Below, piece by piece: positions 48,639 through 62,400 of a stretch of 64,000 nt of DNA. The stretch is from assembly GCA_036936605.1 (NCBI GenBank), contig JAUPFV010000005.1:190462958-190526957 (forward strand). The letters are read 5' to 3'. Numbering within the stretch: the first letter of the stretch is position 1; each line of letters starts with the position of its first letter. The notes below the pieces were generated by a model. It was not told the origin of the DNA. It ran no database searches and worked only from the letters and a program-made list of their open reading frames with translations. This DNA is from Limnanthes douglasii subsp. nivea (lineage: Eukaryota > Streptophyta > Magnoliopsida > Brassicales > Limnanthaceae). The translations under genes and the position numbers were made by a program.

Positions 48639-50039
48639 CTAAGTAAAAACTTTGCCTAGTACTTGAGTGAAGAACTCATTCACATTCTGGTCAGAGGAAC
48701 CACCGCGATCCACTGCTTTCTTTGCCTTCTCTCTCAGCTCCGCCGCATTTTTCTTCATCTCTATAGCCTTCGGTCCTTCAGTCACCTCCATAATGCATCT
48801 CTCAACTTCTTCCACTTTGAGCTCCCCGTCTTTCTCACTATTATTCATCCTCACCCCAATTTTGAAAACATCACTCAAAAGTTTTGCATCCACCGGCTGA
48901 TCCGTCCATCCAGGATACACAATCACAGGCACGCCCGCCACGACGGTCTCCAAAGTAGAGTTCCAGCCGCCATGTGTCACAAAACAAGCTAAACTTTTGT
49001 GCTTTAGCACTCTCTCTTGTGAACACCACTCCACAATCAATCCATTACCTTTTCCAATCTCGTCCTCCAAGAACTCCGGCACTTTTAAAGTCTCTGAAGA
49101 ACCATTATCTTTGTAAATGTTTTTATCAGACGATCTTATCACCCACAAAAACATTTTCTTCTTGTTTTTCAAGGCTGTCGCTAGGCTTTGGATTTGATTT
49201 TGAGTGAAAACAGTGATGCTTCCAAAAGAAATGTATATCACTGATGATAATGGTTTTTTATCAAGCCATTTGATATAATAATCATCATCGGAACATTTGC
49301 CTTGCTTAGTGTCTTCATTCCCAATAAGATATTGTGACACTAGAGGTCCAATGGGGATGATAGGCTTTAGTAAATTCATTGAGTTTACTATATTATCCTC
49401 TAGCTCATAAAATGAACTCCCTAGAACCCATTTTACTTTATCCAAGCTTTCGACAATTTTACGAATTGAATCTCGATGAGGACTAGAAGGAACAAACAAG
49501 GTTGGGAGTTCACGTACCTTTAACACAGGCATTCCAGGTAGCTCTAGGGTTTCGTCTGGCTTATCAAAATCTGGAAACGAGTTAGTTTTCATGAAATAAC
49601 GATAATAGATTGCATAAACTGCTGAGGCTTGGATCCAAAGCATAGCACAAGGGATGTCAAATTGTAAAGCAACATCCGCAGCCCATGGAGTGAAAGGATT
49701 GATAATCATGCAACATAATCTTTTCTTGTCTTGAAGATTTTTAATTAAATTTGAAAGACTTTGAGCTCCCACTGTTTCTAGTGCTTCGTGCATAACCCTA
49801 GGATTTCCAAGCCGGTCAAAATCAGCAGCAAGGCCATCAGAGAATAACTCATATTGAATAAGTGGGTTACTTTTTTTTGTTGTGTAATCCATATGGCCTA
49901 AATGTTCGACACAAGCTATGGTCACATGGATGTTTTTCAAAGTGAAGCGGTTTGCGAGATTGAACATAGGGTTAAAATGTCCTGCTAAGTGGACAGTCAC
50001 CATTAAAACATGCATCTCCTCTTGATGGATGCCTACCAT
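48639..50039 (-). CDS. UDP-glycosyltransferase, UGT84B-like (copy 2)
   Basis: It encodes the same 466 residues as copy 1, 31,336 bp away, and the DNA also appears identical through the gene. It has the same catalytic His21, the PSPG box at residues 338-381 ending in Gln381, and the same unusual HGGWNS. The start ATG is at 50037-50039. Both copies are complete and have the same promoter-proximal DNA (about 300 bp) as far as the MITE remnant, so both could be expressed alike. Sugar donor is predicted to be UDP-glucose; the acceptor is unknown, with small carboxylic acids likely from the UGT84 family. Confidence 0.93.
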   Translation of the reverse strand: MVGIHQEEMHVLMVTVHLAGHFNPMFNLANRFTLKNIHVTIACVEHLGHMDYTTKKSNPLIQYELFSDGLAADFDRLGNPRVMHEALETVGAQSLSNLIKNLQDKKRLCCMIINPFTPWAADVALQFDIPCAMLWIQASAVYAIYYRYFMKTNSFPDFDKPDETLELPGMPVLKVRELPTLFVPSSPHRDSIRKIVESLDKVKWVLGSSFYELEDNIVNSMNLLKPIIPIGPLVSQYLIGNEDTKQGKCSDDDYYIKWLDKKPLSSVIYISFGSITVFTQNQIQSLATALKNKKKMFLWVIRSSDKNIYKDNGSSETLKVPEFLEDEIGKGNGLIVEWCSQERVLKHKSLACFVTHGGWNSTLETVVAGVPVIVYPGWTDQPVDAKLLSDVFKIGVRMNNSEKDGELKVEEVERCIMEVTEGPKAIEMKKNAAELREKAKKAVDRGGSSDQNVNEFFTQVLGKVFT

Positions 50040-50136
50040 TTTTCTTTTGAGGGATAGAGAGAAAGTTTGCGACAAAAAAGATTGAGATTGTTTAGTTTTG
50101 TTTAGTGAAAAATACAATTTTATAACGAGTCACCTA

Positions 50137-50146
50137 GATATATATC
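50137..50146 (-). promoter_or_regulatory. Candidate TATA box of UGT copy 2
   Basis: GATATATATC about 100 bases upstream of the ATG, at the same distance as in copy 1. Confidence 0.4.
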
Positions 50147-50335
50147 ATATGATCGGATCAATTTTTATTCCAAATTAAGTTCGTGGTGCTATAGTATAAA
50201 ATATGATATATATGGTAATTTAAATAATAAGAAAGTCAACAGTAATTTCAATTTTCCATTTTATAGATAATAAATTTTGACCATGCTGGTAGTAGAATGG
50301 AATGTAGGTCAATATATTAATATCTTATATTTTGT

Positions 50336-50584
50336 GGGAAAAAAACATGGCAAGTTCTCCATATTTGTTAATTGTTTCACATTGGTCCATTTATTTTATC
50401 CCATAATAAACAAGTCCTTTACGTAACAAGCACATTGTTTTTTTTAAACTATGAAAGACTTGTTTATTACAAAAATCACCTGTTCATTATATTTTTGAAA
50501 CGAAAGGGACCTACTTATTATAAAGGTCAAAGATAGAAATTCACGTTACAACTAACAAACATAGGATTTGCTATATTTTTTACA
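50336..50584. mobile_element. Diverged MITE remnant upstream of UGT copy 2
   Basis: Counterpart of 19000-19247. The first differences between units 1 and 3 upstream of the UGT appear inside it (for example ACATGGC against ACATTGC), so the identical tract ends here. Confidence 0.7.
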
Positions 50585-50900
50585 CTGCCTTTTGTCTATA
50601 TTTCATAGTTATTTCATTTAGTTTAGTTTCACTTGGCATGTTTAAACAATATAAGGTAAAATAATATATCGCTCTCTTAAATAAAGAAAATTGTTTAATT
50701 TTTTTAATGATTATATATAAATATAAATATACAATATTTAAAGTATTTACTATGTATAATTAAGATTTAAAATTTCAAGCGAAAAAGAAGGACGCGGAGG
50801 CAAGATTCAAAATTCATCATCTTGAAATATTGTCATCTCAAGTCATCTTTAACCTTGCTTTCGGTCTCTTTTTTTGTTACTTGCCAAATCCATCAATAAC
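50585..50900. other. AT-rich spacer, nothing recognised
   Basis: Counterpart of 19248-19565, with several small differences. No gene. Confidence 0.5.
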
Positions 50901-52225
50901 ATGACATATCCATCAACATCATCCAAATATGATTTTCTTTCTCTTCAAAATCAACAGAAAACTACTAAAATCAACACATAAATCTGCAGCAAAATAGACA
51001 ATTCACTGTATCATAATAATCACAACAATAACATCACCATATCGTATGCAGATGTTACCACACCACACATCAACAGTCATATCATCAAACATGTGGAAAT
51101 TCTCAAGAAAAAAGACTACATATGCCATCAATAAAATTCACACTCATTGCAAAAGTCTCCAATGGTCTACCAAAAAAAGAGCTTTCTAAGCCAGTTTCGT
51201 GAATCCAGAAAATTCACACAAGTCTACGGCATATCAAACTGGGATTCCATGCATGTTTTAATTGAATTTAAACTAAAGAGGATATGTTCAAATGGTGTTT
51301 TCGTGGAGTTTGGACTATTGGTTATCAAGCCATGCGCATATTTAAATGGTCCCCATACTTTCAATCCCAAATATGAAAACCCGACATGGCCAATCTGGAT
51401 AAGAATTGAAAACTTACCAGAATACCTTTATGAAAAAGCGTTCATAAACTCAGTAGCATCGTCTCTTTGGCCAACCTCTCAAAGTTTGGGTCCGTGAAAA
51501 GAATCACGAAATGTACAATGCCTTTTATACATGGATAGAAGTGGACCTCACCAAGAACCTTCAGCATCACATTTAGGCTGGTTAGGGAGACATCAACTGA
51601 TGTTGGCTCCATATCAGCTACACCGATATCCTCACTTACTGTGATTCTTGTTTACACATTATCCACACAAAAAACATGCAAGAAACTCTGTAATCAACAG
51701 AATAAACATGGAAACATCAACAAAACCGAGGAAATTCAGGAAAAAGATACCTTCTCAAATTGCAGGAACAAACCCGCCAATATCAAATCTATCATAGTCA
51801 AACAAACTTAACCGACCAGTTCTGAAAATAGCCACAAAACCTTAAACAAGTCTTCTGAAAACCATAACAATATACACCCAAAAGATTACAATATCAACAC
51901 AGTAAATCGTCAAAGTAATGATCCTAAAACCCCTCGTAAAGAAGAGATCATAAGGTCTATACGAAATCTTGAAGAAGGTTATGCTCAAGAAACCAACCTT
52001 GATTATGGTAATCTAAATACTGGAGAACAAACACCTAGAGAGGAAAATGTTTCCAGTATGCATTCTACTCTAACTCTCAAGCACAAAGATAAAGATCATG
52101 ATTTCCAGGAACTGCTAAATAAGAGAATAAAAGAAGCTAATCAACGAAAGAGAAAGGGTAGCATTTTCATCAAGTCCCTCTTTGGGTCTATCAAGTCTCC
52201 TAAACATAGAGCTAACAATGATTAA
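50901..52225 (+). pseudogene. LINE ORF1 (gag-like), plus-strand LINE, unit 3
   Basis: The ATG at 50901 begins MTYPSTSSKYDF and is interrupted by a stop. SYADVTTP near 51045 resembles a common plant LINE ORF1 motif. The DUF4283-like segment is open at 51147-51497 (WDSMHVLIEFKLK, IWIRIENLPEYLY). It ends at TAA 52223-52225, overlapping ORF2 by 8 bases. Confidence 0.7.
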
Positions 52226-54315
52226 GTTTCTTAGCGGGAACATTCGCGAAATCGACAATAAAGTTTCTAAGAGGATGCTCAAATCTATTGTTAACAATGA
52301 GAAAATTAAAAATTTTGCTATTCAGAAACCTTTCATAGAAATGGATAATCTTCCTCATGTTGCAATCAAGCTTGGTTTCACCCAATACAACTACAATTCT
52401 AGCAACAAAATATGGCTTCTTTTGAAAGATGATTTCACCATAGCTACTATACATGATCACCCTCAATTACTTCACACTAAAGTTTCTTACAAAACTCTTG
52501 ATAAAAAGTTATCCATAACTATTGTTTATGTTATAAACCAAAAACAAAATAGAAAGGATATTGGAAATACCCTTAAGACTATCTCCACTTCTGTTAGGCA
52601 ATGACTTGTGACAGGTGACTTTAAATCTATCATCTCTTCAATGAGCAACTCTGTTGCACCTCCTTCAACATAAGCAGTTCTGAAGACTTTAATGACACTT
52701 TAAAGACTTCATTTTGGAATATGTTTGATATGTAGGCTTTAAATATGCCTGTACTAACAACACCAAGTGAAAAAGGATAGATCGAGCTCTTTCCAACAAT
52801 ATGTGACTGACCACTTTAAAAACAAAAAAATCTTACATATGGCTAAGACTTGCTCTGATCATTATCCCCTCTATGTGTGTCTATCACAAACGATATCACT
52901 CACGGCAAAATTGATTTCAAATTTCAAAAATCTTGGACTCTAAATTATGAATGCTTATTAATAGTTGAAACAAATTGGAATTTGGATTTGCACGGATATC
53001 CAATGTACATTTTCTAGAATAAACTAAAAATTCTCTAAGGTTCTCTTAAGACCTAGAACAAACAATAATTTGGTAACATCTCGACAAAGTTTTGGAAGGA
53101 GGAAACTAAGTTAAAAAGCAGAAAATAATCCTTCAGAAGAATGCTAACATGACAACATCAACAATATTTCTATTGCCAATGATTTATTGCTTCAGGCTCT
53201 AAAGATGGAAGAAATCTATTGTCACCAAAAAACCTACTCTAGTTGGTTAAAACATGGAGATATAAACACTAAAACTTACCATTCTTTTCTTAAAAAAGAA
53301 GAAGAAAGAACTGCCTTTCTTGTATCAGAGTTGGCTCCAAGTGGATTACTGATTCCAACCATATTGGCTCCTGTGCTAAGCATTACTTCAACCAGATTCT
53401 TTCTGAAAATTCTTACACCATCATTCAAGTTGAAGCTAGCCTCGTGACCAATAAAATCCTTGACATTATTCCCTGTCTAATCAACGATGAAGATAATGAA
53501 ATGATTATGAAATCTCATACTGAATCAGAAATCTTTACAACAATCAGTAGTCTAAGCCCTAATAATACTCCAAAATTGGATGGCTTTAATAGAAACTTCT
53601 TTATTACCTACTAACATATCATAAAAAATAATATAAATATCGTTCTTTCTTCTTTCATGCTTGGTCAAAATATTCCCCAGGGAATCATGGCTACTTGTAT
53701 CTGCCCCATCCCTAAGCCATGCAATCCAACAACATGGAAAGAGTGCATGCTAAACAACTTCTGCACTTTAATGTTCGGAATCATGTCTAAATTAATCAAC
53801 AACATGTCGGTTAATATTATTTCGAAAATAATCTAAGAAGTGTAAGGAGCTTACATACCAGATAAATTCACTCATGAAAACATTGTTATAACCAAAACCT
53901 TGATATATGATTTCAATAAAAAGTGTAAAGCTAAGAACATTCTTTATCAAAGTAGACATGGCCAAGGATTTTGATAGAATGTCTCATAGCTTTATTACAA
54001 AAGTTCTTACTTTATTTGATTTTAACTCTTTGTTTGTTAATATGGTCAACAACATGATAAAAATGTCCACATTTTAGTTCGTATTAATAGAAAAGATGTA
54101 GGTTATTTGAATCCCCAAAGAGGTCTTAGACAAGGGGACCCTCTGTCCCAAAGTCTCTTTATCATTGCAGAAGAAATTATGTTTAGAGGCCTTACTAAGT
54201 TATTTCACAACACCAAGTCCATGAGATATAACTCAAGAAGTAGCACTAATATACCTAGTATTGCTTTTTCAGATGACATTTTAATATTTACTAACAACAA
54301 TATCTCAAGAAGTAT
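52218..54315 (+). pseudogene. LINE ORF2 (EN-RT), plus-strand LINE, unit 3
   Basis: The endonuclease frame is open to 52604 (MIKFLSGNIREI; EKIKNFAIQKP). RT has RGLRQGDPLSQSLFIIAEE (about 54119) and an intact FSDD (about 54269). Frameshifts lie between. It is truncated after NNNISRS. Confidence 0.8.
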
Positions 54316-54545
54316 TGCGTGTGCGTGTGACCCATCTAACAGTTTTAAGTGTAAGCGTGTCTCACGTGTTGCGTGTTATGTGTGAAAATGTTTATGCGTG
54401 TAAACACGTCAGCGTGGCTAACATGTTGCGTGTCTGGCAAGTTGGGTGAACTCTGTGTGTGTGTTATGCGTGAAAACGCATGCAGGAGACCCACCAAACG
54501 ACCCATTTAAGTTACCGACTGTCAAAAGTTTTTATACGATTATTT
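54316..54545. other. GT/CG-rich block, unit 3 (left block)
   Basis: Counterpart of 22981-23215. No gene. Confidence 0.5.
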
Positions 54546-55102
54546 AAAACTAATTTGCATTCGCTTATTAAATCGAATTTCAATAATTAAGATATATAAT
54601 ATAAAAGAAATTATTTATTTGATATTTGTTTTATTATATTTAGATATTATAAATAATTTATTTAATATTCTAATAAAATTATTTATAATATCTAAAAATT
54701 AGACATCTAATTTTAATTTGGTTTTTAAATACTCTATTCTTATTATATTTATCTTTCAATCGATAAATACTATATATATATATATATTTAAATAGATTAT
54801 ACCTACATGTAGTTTATTTTTTTATTATAGATTGAACCGATTAAAACAATATCGAAGAAATTTGTATCCAGAGTCGACCCATCGAAACGATAGAGAGATA
54901 TTGAAAATATTAAATAATATATATAAATAATTAACCTTGTATTATAAATAGGCAATAATATATAATTATAAATAAAAAAATAACGATATCTTATATTTAT
55001 TATAAGTTAAATTTCAATTATACATATATGAAAGAAAATATAACCTATAAATAAAACAAAAGTCTATATATATATATTACTAAAAAAAGTTTATTACATT
55101 TT
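54546..55102. repeat. AT-rich tract, unit 3
   Basis: Counterpart of 23216-23819, with a TA run of about 7-8 repeats near 55064-55078. The target duplication ATACA is at 55103-55107. Confidence 0.8.
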
Positions 55103-55107
55103 ATACA

Positions 55108-55428
55108 TGGTGAGTTTAGTTCTTTGAATTGTTTTAGTAATTGAGAGAAGTAAAACTTTAGAGAGAGAAATAGATTCTAGAGAGAGAAAGTCAAAGTATA
55201 GAAGTGTTCTAACTCAAAAGTTCAACCTGTTTATTAGTTCATCTCTGACCTTTATATAGAGGCATAAAGACTTAGTTTAGAGCTGAAAACAGTTATATAA
55301 AAATGACTAATCGCACTTTTAGTCATTGACTAAAATATATAATTTTGAATTCCTCCTCTACCTTTACCATATGTTACATAATGTTTTATTGTTTACATTT
55401 TAGTCCCTAAATTTCCACTTCCTTTTCA
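55108..55428 (-). repeat. 3' LTR of gypsy copy D
   Basis: 321 bp, TG..CA. Minus-strand TATA box at 55251-55258 and AATAAA at 55230-55235. The adjoining purine tract on the minus strand is AAGGGGCTAC, as in copy B. Confidence 0.92.
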
Positions 55429-55791
55429 GTAGCCCCTTAAGTTCCTATGTCAGTAAATGAATGAGAACTAATTAATTTCGAATCTAGGCAAAAGCAATGA
55501 TAACTTCCTCCTCCAAAATCCAAAGAAAAATCGATCATTCTGTTACATTACTATTTGCTCGAGATGCCTCGAAATATGCCCACAGATAATCATCATCTCA
55601 TATTTATGTTCGAAGCAAAACTAATAATCTTAAGTATCAAGCCTATTTCTCAATAAATCATGACCTCCTAGGTGCTAGGCATGCACCTAAACTTGTAGCA
55701 TAACAGGTGTCGAACCCTTATCCACGCAATCGTTTCAAATTTTTCTCAATCAACATAAACCTTTTCCACTTCTCAACATTTTTTTGTCCTT

Positions 55792-55799
55792 TTATAAAT
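55792..55799 (+). promoter_or_regulatory. Candidate TATA box for the antisense ORF, copy D
   Basis: TTATAAAT about 165 bases before the aORF ATG at 55957, conserved in position with copy B. Confidence 0.4.
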
Positions 55800-55956
55800 T
55801 CCTCTATAACTCATTCTTTAATCTATAAACAAAATTCCTTGAGAGAGAAAGCATAGAAAACTTGTAAACTCATTTTCTACCTTCATCGGCTTCTTCAAAC
55901 TTGCTGGCTACCTTCACCAAAAAATTTATATTTTCCGATCAACCTTCAAACAGTTT

Positions 55957-58802
55957 ATGGGAAAGCCCCGAAAATATAGAAGATCCAAGGCCATAATTCC
56001 CAAACAACCTAAATCTCCAAAACCAGACAGCAACGTCTTCGGAGCTTACGATTATTTCTACATCCGCGAAAGAGAAGAATAATATAGAGCTGCTGGGTTA
56101 ATAGCAGTGCTCCCCTTGAAAAATTCAAAAAGACCATCTATTACGATAATTTCGATCCTTCAAAAGTTCCTGCCTTTTCACCTTCGCATATTACAAAAGA
56201 GAGCCAGTCCTAAAAAACTCGAGCGCCAAAAGTTACTCGAATCTCACATTCTTTTTCCAATCATCACCTCAAATTAGTTTTGAAATAAACATATCTTCTT
56301 CAAAGCAGTCCGAAGTAACTCCTTCCTCGCGCAACCTTTCATAGCTATAAGAGACGATGATGATGTTACATCGAATCCATCTAACAATTCTCGTCCGCCG
56401 GGGAGATTATTGCAAAAATTAAGTCATATCCACAAAATATCTCGAATAACCCTCCACAACTGAGAGATGAAATATCAGAAAAAGTTGAATTTGATGCTAC
56501 TCAGTCAAATAATGAGGCTGATACATAGGAAGAAGCTTCAAAAGAATCAGAGAATGTTGCTCAAGGAAAAATTTGTAAACCAATAGTAAAGAAACCTCTT
56601 ATTACCATATTTGAGGAGGAAAGGGCTCTAATTGGCGAGAATTTGAGGTCTCTTGATGCAAATTATGTTGTAGCTCTAAAAAACATTTAGTACATATACT
56701 ACAAAGAGAGCCAAGCAACTGATTTGAAGAAGCAATAGGGAATGGGAGACAGCATCACACTTCATCTTCCCAAAAAAGGAGAAACACCCCTTGACTAGCA
56801 TACAAGACGAGCTAGTAGTCTATCTATAAATTATAAACCAAGGTCTTTGATTCCCACTGGACCCCAAGATAATTGGTCACTTTGTACTGTTGGATTTGTG
56901 TCCACCTAAGTGACACCAAATCAATGGTTCACACTTCTTTCTGTAATCATGGCCTCCCGCTTGTCCAAAATCCCGATCAACATTAAAAACTTTATAGCTT
57001 TAACCAAATTAACCAAGGGATCAGTGCTTCTGTTTTACTATCTTACATTAGATGACGATCTAAAAATTATCGACGATCTTCTGGAACCAGAAAAAATTTG
57101 GAAGCAAAAATTTATCTTTATTTCAGGAGCATGGGAAAATGGCAAAGAAATATTCGAAGCCAATCGCTCAAGATTGAACCTCGTCTGGATGAGTGGTCAT
57201 AAATCTCTTAATATTATTCTTTTAAATTAATTTTTCAACTATTGTTATCCTTATTCATTATCAATTTATATACTCCAAATAGAAATTCCGAGGTGTAACA
57301 CCATTCGCCGAGAAAAAGAGAAAGAAACCTTCATTAAGCTTGCAGCTTGGGTTGAAAAAGAATGGAATAACGCCTTCTATAGAGCTTTTGCATCCATCAA
57401 TTTCCTCAACAGTCACTTGTTTCCGATGACACCTGTAGCATTTCCTCTTGAAAATTTGATGGAGCAACCCAATCCTCGATAAGCTGCCAAAAGATTGGTC
57501 CACCCCGACTGCAAACTGTAATTACCCATTTGTAATAGATCAGATAGACGCCTTCCTCCAAAGAAGAAGGCAAAAAAGAATAAAAATGCAGATAGTTCAT
57601 CTGGTGTTAGACCTTCAACAGATCCAATGCTGAAAAGTTCAAAACAAAAAAGAAAAGAAAGTACACTTCCCACTATCGAAGAAGGAATAGAAACAGGACC
57701 TTCTCCAAAAAAGAAGAAACGACTGCACCTTCGAAAAAATAAGAGTACTACTAGAGCCAGCCCCCAAAAGAAAATAAAAAATAATGTAAATGAGGCTATC
57801 GAAGAAATACTGTCCGATGATAATAAAGTTGTAGCTGCCAATAATTAACAAAATAATAAAAAATACAATGAAAATAATGCTGATGATGCCACCATTCAGG
57901 GAAAGGAAACTGTCACCACAAAAGATAATCAAGGTGATGATCACTTCGACCCTGACAGTTTTATCAAGAGATCCAAAAATCATCTACATAACATTGGTAG
58001 AAGATCTCTTCATGCTTCCTCCAAAGCCGTATCTCCTGAAGTTACTGTTCCTTCAATTTCTCTGGTTCCTATTCCTCAGCCTATCCTAGTAGTCTTTCCT
58101 CCCGAGATACCTTCCAAAGAAGTCATAGCTGCTCTTCAAACTTTTTCGAATCTTAATGTTGCAAAAAAAAAAACTTACTCAAGAGTTTGAGGCCTCTAGA
58201 AATCACTTTGAAACATATGTTTAAGAATATGGTTCATTATAAAGGTTCTGCTGAAGCTGAGAAAAAGATGAAAGAAATATTTGGTGACCATATAACACAT
58301 CAGTTTTATGGATTTCAAATGGCGAGGTCTGAATGTATCTGAGGACTTCTTCATGAACTGCATCATATTGATAAGGAATAACTCAACGTCTCGCACAAAA
58401 ATGAAATTGATGAACTTAATGCCAAACATTATGAAGAGTTAGTTGTTGAAAAGAAAAAACTCGATGCCCTTCAACCTTCTCTCAGGAATAGTGAAGTAGA
58501 AAATAAAAACTTAAGCAAAGAGATGGCTACTCTCAAGGCTCATTACGAGAAAGAAAAAAAACTTGTTGTCACTGCTGCTGAAGATGAGTGTACCAAATAT
58601 ATGCTAGTAGCTATCAACAATGGGAAGAAAAGAGAGGGTCATCATGCTTTTTTGATAAATTCATGCCACATATCCTAAGATAAATCTTTCCAGCTTGCGG
58701 AATGAAATACTTGTCGAACAGCGCCCCAACGAAGCCTTCCTTGCTATCCCAAGTTCATCGTCCGAAGAGGAATCATCCGAAGAGGGATCTGAAGATGAAT
58801 AA
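55957..58802 (+). pseudogene. Antisense ORF (aORF) of gypsy copy D, broken
   Basis: This is the only copy with a visible ATG (55957, MGKPRKYRRSK). In-frame stops follow after about 40 codons. The gypsy-type transposon domain is open at 56910-57230, the Lys-rich segment at 57627-57848, then a coiled-coil-like region (about 58390-58620) and an acidic tail ending at TAA 58800-58802. About 60 bases present in copies A and B are missing near 57965. Confidence 0.65.
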
Positions 58803-59018
58803 TTTTACTATCTTTTGAATTTTTATTATCTTCTTGTACTTGTCAAATCAATATCACAACTCCTTTACCCATCGAATTATTCTGAATGACAAAATGTTTT
58901 TCTTATGCTTCATGTTTTACATCAAGTTATATTCACATTTAGTCATTATTTATAATAATTATTCGAAGTAAAAACGTAATAAAATACTTTAAATAACCAT
59001 TTCAATGCGTAACACCTC

Positions 59019-59157
59019 GAATGATAAAGTGCAGTGAATGAACGTAAAAGTTCGAAAAGCTTAGTGTGTTTATTGAACGTAGCACTTCAAAAGCATAGTG
59101 CGTTTATTGAACATATCACTTCGAATATCATAGAGTGTTTAATGAACGTATCACTTC
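59019..59157. repeat. 35-bp tandem repeat, 4 units, gypsy copy D
   Basis: The same array as in A and B, with one base missing in the third unit. Confidence 0.88.
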
Positions 59158-59439
59158 GAACATGGCTGTTTCTTAGAAAAGTGTATTTAACACTTCAGAA
59201 TATTCTACCATTGGTAAACCTCAAAGATGACCAGTCTTTGATCAATTACCAAAATAGTTCAAATAAGTACATGAAACAACCATTGCAAAAAAAATATTTT
59301 ATTGATAGCTTTAAATATGTACATAGTGGCTCATTAAAACCTCCATAGGCCAACATGGTAGGAAAGACTGCGATAATCAATCAAAAGAAACAAATTTAAA
59401 ATACATCATAGCTATTCTCAGTACAACTTCAGATGTTAT

Positions 59440-62400
59440 ATATTCTATGGATGTTAAATCATCCTCCCCTGACTATCACAAAGACGATAAGACCCTGGCT
59501 TTATCCTTTCAACAACCATATAAGGTCCTTCTCGATTCAGGGCTATTTTTCCGGGACTCTTCTCCTTGGTGTGTATGAATACTTTTCTTAACACTTTATC
59601 ACCTACTTTAAACTCCCTCATGTTTACCCTCAAATTGTACATATTCCTCATAAGATTTTGATAATGGATTACATTTAAATGAGCTCGAGCTCTTTTCTCA
59701 TCAATCAGATCCAAACTTGCTCTTTTAGCTTCGTCATTGGATTTTTCAGAATATTGAGTTATTCTAAAAGATGACATTGTAGATTCCACAAGACTAACAA
59801 CATCCATTCCATATGCTAAGGCAAATGGAGTTTTTTAGTAGCTTCTCTAAGAGTTGTTCAATAAGCCCAAAGCACCTCTTGTAAATAATTGGGCCATTTT
59901 CTTGCCGCTCCTATTAAAGTCTTCTCCAAAACTTTTAAATTGGTATTTTTGTCACTTCCACTTGTCAATTTTCTTGGGGATGAAACGGTGTTGAACAACA
60001 TTGCTTAATTTCTTTCAAAGCGCATAATGAAGCCATTTCTTTATTATTAAATTGAGGACCATTTTCTGTAGTAATCTTCGAGGCACTCTAAAATGATAAC
60101 AAATATTGTTTACAATGAATTTAATCACATCCTTCCTCTTTCGTTCCAGATAACGGCTCTGCTTCTGTCCATTTTTTAAAATAGTCTACTGCAACAATTA
60201 TCATTTACCGTCCTCCATATACCATTGGCAAAGGTCCCATTATATCTATTCCTCACATATCAAACAGAATGGCTTCGGTAATAGACATAAGTGGAATTGC
60301 TGGCTTATGAATAGAATTAGCAAACCTTTGACAAGTATCACAGCTTCGAACCAAATTCATGGCATCGTCCATAATCGAAGGCCAATAAAACCCGACAAGC
60401 AAAACTTGACGAGATAATGCCTTAAACCGACAATGTGCTGATCCTTCTCCATTATGTAAATTTGATAAAACTTCACATGATTCTTGTTTATTCAAACATC
60501 ATAATAGTGGCCTACTCAACGTTTTCTTATAAAACATTCCATCCAAAACTATATATCCAAAAGCTTTGTCGTGCAACGTTTTGGCCAATTTCGCATCGTC
60601 AAGCAGTTCTCCTCAAAGCAAAAAATTCAAAATATCAATTCGTCAATCGTCTCGGACTGCACCTATAGTGATAAATAATTCCTTAATATAATCACATACG
60701 TCTGATTGAGTTAAAATTGAAGGACTCTCTTGGAGAAAAATCCAAGGATACTCTTCTTTATACGCAACACTTGATAATGAATCAACCACTATTTTATTTT
60801 CTCAACTTATATGTTCCACAACAACGTGATCAAATAAGAGCATCAAATTTTGAAGCTCTCGAAGATACAAAATTAGGTGATCCATTTTTTGCTTCAGAGT
60901 TTCCAAAAACTTTATTCACTACCAATTGAGAATTTGTCTCTAATCATACTGAAGTTATTTGAAGCATGAAAACCAAATTTAATAGAATGAAGCATTGTAT
61001 CTCCAGATAGAGCAACTAATTGAACTCCAGCGTTGTATTCCAAAACACAAGATCCACCGTCAGTTCGAATAACCCACGTCTAATTCCCTGGTAAAACATC
61101 ATTACTATCTTCTGTTTCCGATCTACTTGAATGAAATTCTACAAGAAAGTCTGCCAAAGCTTGCGCTTTACTTGCAGTTCAAGGTGTGAATATAATATCA
61201 TAATCTCCCAACTTCACTGACCACTTGGTTATTCTCCCTGAAAGATCAAGACGTTGTAAACCATTTTTCAGAGGAAATAAAGTCTAAAGCTCAATGGTAT
61301 GGGCTTGAAAATAAGAACGCATCTTTCTAGCAACCACCACTAATGCCAATGTTAATTTTTCAAGCTTCAAATATCTCTTTTATGTTGCCACCAAACCTTC
61401 ACTGACATAGTATAACCGGCTTCAGAATTCCTGAATCTTCACATACTAATATTGCACTTACTGCAAAATCTGATACCGCAATGTATAAAAGAGTTGTTCT
61501 CCACTTCGAGACTTAGATACAATTTCTGAATATGACAATAAATCCTTGATGTTTGTAAATGTCGCTTCAAAAACCAAAGTCCATTCGAATTTCTTTGGCC
61601 CTCGCAACAATTAAAAGAGAGGAAAACATTTATCACAGAATCGAGAAATAAATCTATTAAGTACTGCTAACCTTCTTGTCAAAACTCTTACTTCTTTGAT
61701 AGTTCGGGGTGAGTTCATTGATACTACAACTTTCAACTTTTCTGGGTTAGCTTCTATCCCTTTTTCACTGATAACAAAACCCAAGAACTTCCCTGATCAA
61801 ACTCTAAAGGTACATTTTTCAAGGATTCAGCTTTAGTCTTATTGCCCTTAAATTAAAGAATGTATTTTCTAAATCTTCTAAGTGTGCCTCATTTGCTAAG
61901 CTTTTTACCACCATGTAATCATTGTATACTTCCATATTTCTTCCAATTTGAATGGCAAACGCTTTATTGATTAACCTCGGGTAAGTGGCCCCGACATTCT
62001 TCAGTCCAAAAGGCATAACCTTATAACAATTTAAACCCCTGTCACTAATGAAAGTAGTACATTCTTGATCGTTCAGATCCATCTGGATCTGATTATATCC
62101 CACAAAATCATCCATGAAAGTCAATATTTTGTTTCCCGAAGTGGAATCAATCAGATGGTCTATTCGAGGAACATGAAATAGGTCTTTTAGGACATACTCG
62201 ATTTAAGTCTGTAAAACCCACACACATTCTCCACTTTCCGTTTTTCTTCTTGACCACTAGCGGATTCGCCGTCCATAAAAGATTCTGTGATTCCTTTATA
62301 TGTCCGACCCTGGATAAACGATCCATTTTGGAAAAAATTACTTCTAATTTTTCTGATGAAAATGCCCTAATTTTTTAGATTACAGGCTTCACTCTTGGAT

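Larger units (their letters stand above)
50901..54315 (+). mobile_element. LINE (L1-type), unit 3, plus strand, 3'-truncated
   Basis: The same insertion and the same 3' truncation point as unit 1. It includes ORF1 and the ORF2 EN and RT domains. Confidence 0.85.
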
